Shown here piece by piece: positions 60,101 to 64,000 of a stretch of 64,000 nucleotides of DNA. The stretch spans positions 9,568,701 to 9,632,700 of the forward strand of contig NC_040016.1 of NCBI RefSeq assembly GCF_000972845.2, read 5' to 3'. The DNA is from Larimichthys crocea (Eukaryota; Chordata; Actinopteri; Sciaenidae). Both the position numbers and the translations under genes were made by a program. The notes beneath the pieces were generated by a model. The model did not search any database and had not been told where the DNA came from. It saw nothing but the letters and a program-made list of their open reading frames with translations. Within the stretch, counting starts at the first letter, position 1. Each line of letters begins with the position of its first letter.

Positions 60101-63100
60101 GGAGAGTCACAACGATTTGCTGGATGTGATGCGCTCTTTCAGCTCCAGACTCCAGCTCTGAAACACCAAGGACAGAGATTGGAGAGATGAAACAATGGTG
60201 GTTTACACTGCAATAAATTAGAGATAGCTTTTATATACATATATATATGTATGGGCACTGAGCCAACAACAACACTATCCGCTAAAATATAATATAAACC
60301 TTTTTGAAAATTGATCAAACTAAGCAAAAAGCAGAGGCGATTCTGAAAGCTGTTATTCGACACTTTAATAGATGCCCCTTCCTGCCTTTCATCGGACCCC
60401 TAAGGCAAACCGAGTGATCAAACTATTACTGTAGAAACAGCAGGGAAATGATTTTGTGGTGAACTTGCACACGGCAGACTGTTGTGGCCCACTTTTCTCA
60501 TCTTCCTCCTGGCTTTCTGTTAAATATCGGGCAGAGAGCCCTGCTGCTAAGATTACTTCCATGTGCTGCACTGCATGCCTTTCTCGTCTTCAGTAAAGCT
60601 GAGTTCCTAACAAAGTGCAAGGTGTGTTTTCTCTTTTCTTATTTGACCAGTCCACTCAGGACATTGCGATGGCTTTGAGTATTATCTGCTGTACGTGACT
60701 CACTGATGGTGGAGATGAAGTCCAGGAAGCGCTCCTTTGGGAACAGGGGGTTCTCCAGTCCCCTGAAGTACAGTTTCAGCACCCCTGCCACCGAGTTGAT
60801 ATCGTGCTCATTCTGGTCGTCAATCAAGGGATCCTCACCTGATACGTGTGTGACATTTACTGAGTTGTGTCAAATAGTTTTATTAAGTATTTGAGGAAAT
60901 GTATTTTAAAGAGGAATATAGTTCCTTTTATCTTTGACCTACCTCGCTCAAATGAGTTTTTAATATCATTGACTTCCACCTGTGATCCCGGCACACGAAA
61001 TATGCCCTGCTGCTGCAAGCCTGAAAGAAATACAACCCAGAATTTGAGTCAGAGTTATACTAGCTACCATTATCTTCAAATCCCAGTGCCAGCTTCATGA
61101 AAGCCCACTGGAAACACATAACACAGAGCAGGAAATGTAATCTAGTAATAAAAGGGAGATGCGTATTTTTCCATGAGAGGGCCCCTCAGTGAGGCTGCAC
61201 CATATGGTTTCAGTTAGAGGGCTCCTAATCAGTTTTCTGGAGTTTCATTAGGTCCAGATCCAGGGGAAAGGGCTGCAGGCTACAGCAATGAGCTGAAGAC
61301 AGATGTGAAGGTAGACAGGGAGGAGTTATAAAGAGAGTAAGGGGGGAACTGACGAAACAAAGACCAATGGGACTTTCAAAACTCTCCATGTGTGATCTAT
61401 AGTTACGAGCCTGTCAAATCACTGGCAGGCAGCTGAGCGCCTCGGAGACTGAGGTGGAGAGCGGAGCAGGTCAGTCTCTGTACCTATGTGGCTATTTGTG
61501 GAAATAGATTGGCTTGTCCAAAAGCTGCTGTAAAGTCTTATTAGTTTGACGGAGTTTTCAAAGAATGCCAGAGTTCAATCCGCCCTTTCGTTCAAAAGCA
61601 GCGGCCACAGCAACACGATGCCGGACTTACCGTATAGGTTGATGTATCTGATACAGCTTTCGACAACAAGTGGGATTGGTTGTCCTGAATCCTGAAATGA
61701 AATGTGAATAAATACAGACAAATCAAATAACAACAAAAGATATTAAATGACTAAAAGAATAAGCAACGTATTTTGTGTACTACTGCAGTCTAAGCAATGT
61801 CTTAAAAAGGGAATTTTCCTTTAAATACATGCAAATAACAAATGTCCTGTTACAGTTCACGTGAATTAAAGTTATGCAAGAGAGAATAAGTCTAATGCTC
61901 CATTTCACCACAACAAAATGTAATGCTTCATAGACATCCTGATGCCTCATAAACATTTATTAAGCAGATCCCATGAGCAGTGCAAACAAACAGCTGTGGA
62001 AACTATCAGCATGCCAGTGTAGCTTAAGCAGTAGCCAGTATATTTCTGTGATTAGTCTAAAGATTTTAGTGCCCGTGTGCTCCGACCTATACTCTCCAAC
62101 AACAGGGGGTACCTGAATGCGGGTACGGGCATTCCTTCTTCCTCTGGGACAGAAAACAGCAAGGCACAGAAAAGCAGAGGAAGAGAGGGCAGAGAAGCAC
62201 ACAGTTAGAAAAGCTCAAACGAAGAACGGCCTCTCTGGAGGTTAAAGAAGGGAAGCATAGGGACTGGCGATAGGAAAGCTATAGAGATGCAGTGAAGGGT
62301 TTTGTGCATTGAGGGACAAAGCGGACCCACTGCTGTCTCCTGACTCTCAGTCGGCTAAATTGACTGGATTTAGAAATAAAGCCAGAGATGGTAAATTATT
62401 CTGGAGGGGAATAAAGAGACAGCTGACTGTCGCTCTGTCTGCACCAGCAGAGCCACGGAAGGGAGGAGGAGGATTAGAGGTTAAACAGAGGCGTTATATC
62501 ATGATCAAGGGCAGCTGGAAGAGGGAGGAACAGAAGGCCAAAGTGAGGAAGAGAATGAGAGCAAAGGCTCTAGCTGCCTTCCCCTCCTGCTCCACAAGGG
62601 CTGCTCAGTCATACACCACCACCACCATAGGGTACCTTGATGAAGGACTCCATATTGCCGTTAAACAGCTTATGGTTATACGAGGAGCGAGGCCTAGGCT
62701 TCCGCATTTTCTGTGGTTTAGGGGGAAGGGTGGGGGGCCTGGGAACAAAAACACCATATTGGAGATTGAAAAAAGAGGTATGAAAATTAAAAAATCCTCT
62801 GTTTGGGTGAAGTAATTGTAAAAGCTGAGAAAAACCCAAAGTGAGATGTTTCATTAAAGAGGTCCTTTATCATTAAAGTCAGCCTTTTAATTATCACTGA
62901 GGGGTTGGGACAAGACTCTAGGCCTGGATCTTCATTAAAACACTTCTTGACTTACTAAAAACAAAGCACAGATTAATGGACATCATTAACACGCTCAGTA
63001 CAATCAAGCCTGTCTGTTGATGTGTCATGTTGTCAGACAGAAAAGTTCGCTGTTAAACGTTTCCTATATCATTCAATTTTAATGTACATAACATTTTTTT

Positions 63101-63552
63101 TTAAATGCTAAATATTTATCCAACATTATAACATCATGCGTGTCTGTTCTCACAGCCACATAGGAACATGTAAACATAACTTATTTTGCAACTAAGTTAC
63201 TAACTACTAACTAAGTTAATTTAATATTTATGAAGAAAACCACAAAAGCACGATTATATATTTTTTTGGAACGGGTGACGGGAGCTGCAAAACTACATCC
63301 AACTCATTAATTTTATGTAAAAAAACAGTGAGTGTGGTCTTTGTTTAGACACTGATTGACATTCATTGAATACAATATTTGAAAAGCCGTGCAATGGAAT
63401 CAAATATAATGCAAATAACATATAAATATATATATTTTTATTAATAATTATTTAAATATAATCTAAAAACTGTATATGTGGATGGTTCAGGGCTGAAAGA
63501 CAGGAATCCCAAAGGACATCATACCTTGTAGTTCCACACTCAGCCCTTTCCC
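54134..63552 (-). CDS. srgap3: SLIT-ROBO Rho GTPase-activating protein 3, C-terminal part
   Basis: Twelve coding exons: 63525-63552, 62636-62738, 61631-61691, 60943-61020, 60704-60838, 60052-60157, 58381-58608, 58154-58227, 55805-55985, 55476-55625, 55029-55344 and 54134-54580. They give 634 residues and a stop, with all phases consistent, and correspond to roughly the last 58% of the ~1100-residue human protein. The N-terminal F-BAR exons lie beyond the right edge. In order: a proline/basic linker ([19 protein letters not shown]); a complete RhoGAP domain with the arginine-finger motif GIFRVPGS, the [13 protein letters not shown] segment and [12 protein letters not shown]; an acidic linker; an SH3 domain (AKFDYVGR to WWEGRHNG to IPHQYIVV); and a Ser-rich tail ending DKSGTM. 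The tail wording ([41 protein letters not shown]) fits SRGAP3, not SRGAP1 or SRGAP2. The protein is a cytosolic and membrane-associated regulator of Rac/Cdc42 in neurite outgrowth. Confidence 0.95.
55029..55344 (-). CDS. srgap3: srgap3 exon: tail with Ser/Pro sites
   Basis: Begins [20 protein letters not shown] after the split R-V junction and continues with [38 protein letters not shown] and [13 protein letters not shown]. These phrases are specific to SRGAP3. It has many Ser/Pro sites and no folded domain. The donor is GTAAAG, phase 0. Confidence 0.94.
55476..55625 (-). CDS. srgap3: srgap3 exon after SH3
   Basis: Encodes [20 protein letters not shown], then [17 protein letters not shown] and [10 protein letters not shown]. 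The acceptor is TTTTAG. The donor AG-GTCGGT splits the final arginine codon and joins the next exon in frame. Confidence 0.92.
55805..55985 (-). CDS. srgap3: srgap3 SH3-domain exon
   Basis: Holds essentially the whole SH3 domain: [20 protein letters not shown], then [20 protein letters not shown] and [14 protein letters not shown]. The aromatic FDY, the WW pair and the Pro/Tyr ligand-binding residues are all present. The SH3 domain is the contact to proline-rich Robo tails and actin regulators in this family. Confidence 0.96.
55986..58153 (-). other. srgap3: srgap3 intron upstream of SH3 exon
   Basis: A 2.2 kb intron containing the long AC microsatellite. Nothing else is recognised. Confidence 0.6.
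57071..57145. repeat. (AC)n microsatellite
   Basis: About 37 uninterrupted AC units within the srgap3 intron between 55986 and 58153. Both flanks are unique, so it is likely polymorphic in length. Confidence 0.98.
58154..58227 (-). CDS. srgap3: srgap3 acidic linker exon
   Basis: Encodes [20 protein letters not shown] then TSDE, linking RhoGAP to SH3. The acceptor CTCTCAAAG is less typical than its neighbours, but the phase (TG|T gives Cys in EEYC) fits on both sides. Confidence 0.9.
58381..58608 (-). CDS. srgap3: srgap3 exon: end of RhoGAP domain
   Basis: Encodes [40 protein letters not shown] and [19 protein letters not shown]. It includes the conserved Asn of the NLAICFGP motif that is part of the GAP active surface. 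The acceptor is CCCTCAG. Confidence 0.95.
59090..59510. repeat. Dispersed repeat (shared with 21.76-22.24 kb)
   Basis: In the srgap3 intron 58609-60051. It shares the ordered fragments listed for the 21.76 kb copy, in the same orientation, and carries an internal (TTTG)n run at 59342-59364 that the other copy lacks. Confidence 0.6.
60052..60157 (-). CDS. srgap3: srgap3 RhoGAP exon
   Basis: Encodes [20 protein letters not shown] then [14 protein letters not shown], a core RhoGAP helix pair. The acceptor is TTTCAG and the donor GTGAGT. The codon for His is split with the next exon. Confidence 0.93.
60704..60838 (-). CDS. srgap3: srgap3 RhoGAP exon
   Basis: Encodes [40 protein letters not shown] and ISTI. 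It includes the VLKLYFR segment with the conserved lysine and arginine of RhoGAP domains. Confidence 0.95.
60943..61020 (-). CDS. srgap3: srgap3 RhoGAP exon with arginine finger
   Basis: Encodes [20 protein letters not shown] then NSFER. The arginine of GIFR is the catalytic arginine finger that speeds GTP hydrolysis by the bound Rho GTPase. The acceptor is TTTCAG and the donor GTAGGT. Confidence 0.95.
61631..61691 (-). CDS. srgap3: srgap3 first RhoGAP exon
   Basis: Encodes [20 protein letters not shown], the start of the RhoGAP fold, in phase 0 after the linker exon. The acceptor is TTTCAG and the donor GTAAGT. Confidence 0.93.
61692..62635 (-). other. srgap3: srgap3 intron with exon-like 31-nt segment
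   Basis: A 0.9 kb intron. At 62113-62143 the minus strand has a good polypyrimidine tract and AG, 31 nt, then GT. Its length is not a multiple of three, and both flanking exons are in phase 0, so it is not part of the main reading frame. Confidence 0.5.
62636..62738 (-). CDS. srgap3: srgap3 linker exon before RhoGAP
   Basis: Encodes [20 protein letters not shown] then [14 protein letters not shown]. It is proline-rich and basic, and matches the family linker between F-BAR and RhoGAP. The acceptor is TTCCCAG, and the donor GTACCC is in phase 0. Confidence 0.93.
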
Positions 63553-64000
63553 CTGTGGAAAAAACAAAACACAAGAGGGACATGTTATATCTTTGTGGTA
63601 CATATTGTACGGACTCCAGTGTGCACCGTCACTGACGGGTCTGATGAGAGACAACATGACTATTGAGAGAGCGATGAATGGAGCGCTGCTAACACCATTC
63701 ATTGGACAAAGCCATTGAGTAGTCGTCGCTGAAACCTCAGGGGACCCGGAGAACCCTGTGGGGTTATAGACCTCCTCTCAGAGCAAAGAAAAGGGGGTGG
63801 CGGCTGCAGTGTCTATATGTTGAGCAGGGAGGGGTCCATCAGTGGTGACACTGAGCAATGTCTATACTGGTTCACTGAGCCTTTTGTTGTGGGTTTGCAC
63901 AAGTTATAGGCCTATACACTGAACGTTTTTAAAGAAAACAGTCATCAAACTCAGCTATAGTCAGTTAATTCAAAGATGACTCAGCTTTTCTTTATGATCT
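62739..64000 (-). other. srgap3: srgap3 introns at the right edge
   Basis: The intron between the linker exon and the microexon (62739-63524), then the start of the next intron (63553-64000). I see no further exon in the last 450 bases, so the F-BAR exons lie beyond the window. Confidence 0.6.
63525..63552 (-). CDS. srgap3: srgap3 28-nt microexon
   Basis: Only 28 nt. It encodes ERAECGTT between a split Gly and a split Arg that joins PPTLPPKPQ. It matches the family sequence [12 protein letters not shown]. The acceptor is TTCCACAG and the donor GTATGA. It is the most 5' srgap3 exon visible; the next upstream exon was not found before the window ends. Confidence 0.82.

Noticed and set aside
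62309..62815. Open frame of 168 codons on the plus strand
   Set aside because: Antisense shadow overlapping the real srgap3 linker exon at 62636-62738.

Overview
This looks like vertebrate, specifically teleost, nuclear DNA. It is AT-rich, gene-sparse and intron-rich, with GT/AG splice sites. Its dispersed repeats (Tc1-like, hAT/ZBED-like, tRNA-derived SINEs) are of types common in ray-finned and especially percomorph fish. The neighbouring pair RAD18 - SRGAP3, both on the minus strand, matches the arrangement known from human 3p25. The species cannot be named from this sequence.

Layout. 1-11.95 kb: intergenic DNA downstream of rad18, with no convincing exon. It holds a MITE-like element (4.4-4.7 kb) and one copy of a ~0.58 kb dispersed repeat (5.0-5.6 kb). 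12.1-40.9 kb: complete rad18 (minus strand, 13 coding exons, 501 codons before the stop). Every exon junction was checked for phase and the chain is open throughout. Its introns hold a hAT transposase fossil, SINE-like copies and a Tc1 remnant. ~41.0-41.1 kb: compact rad18 promoter with CCAAT, ETS and CRE motifs. 41.1-50.8 kb: intergenic DNA with an inverted repeat pair, a rearranged second copy of the 5 kb repeat and two head-to-head SINEs. ~50.85-63.55 kb: the 3' part of srgap3 (minus strand, 12 coding exons; the 5' part lies beyond the right edge), covering the RhoGAP domain, the SH3 domain and the complete C-terminal tail.

The genes' jobs. RAD18 is the RING E3 ligase that works with RAD6 to mono-ubiquitinate PCNA at stalled replication forks. 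SRGAP3 is an F-BAR/RhoGAP/SH3 adaptor that switches off Rac-type GTPases downstream of Slit-Robo signalling in neurons. They are neighbours by conserved synteny, not by shared pathway.

The most notable anomaly is a ~1.28 kb tandem duplication (36.82-38.10 and 38.10-39.38 kb) carrying rad18 exons 3 and 4 twice. The right copy contains a 10-N gap and small indels that break both exons, which points to an assembly artefact more than to biology. I found no CRISPR array, prokaryote-type operon or clearly novel system. The most interesting sequence-level leads are a PCNA-binding-like motif in rad18 exon 5, the rearranged 5/42 kb repeat, and a 28-nt microexon in srgap3.
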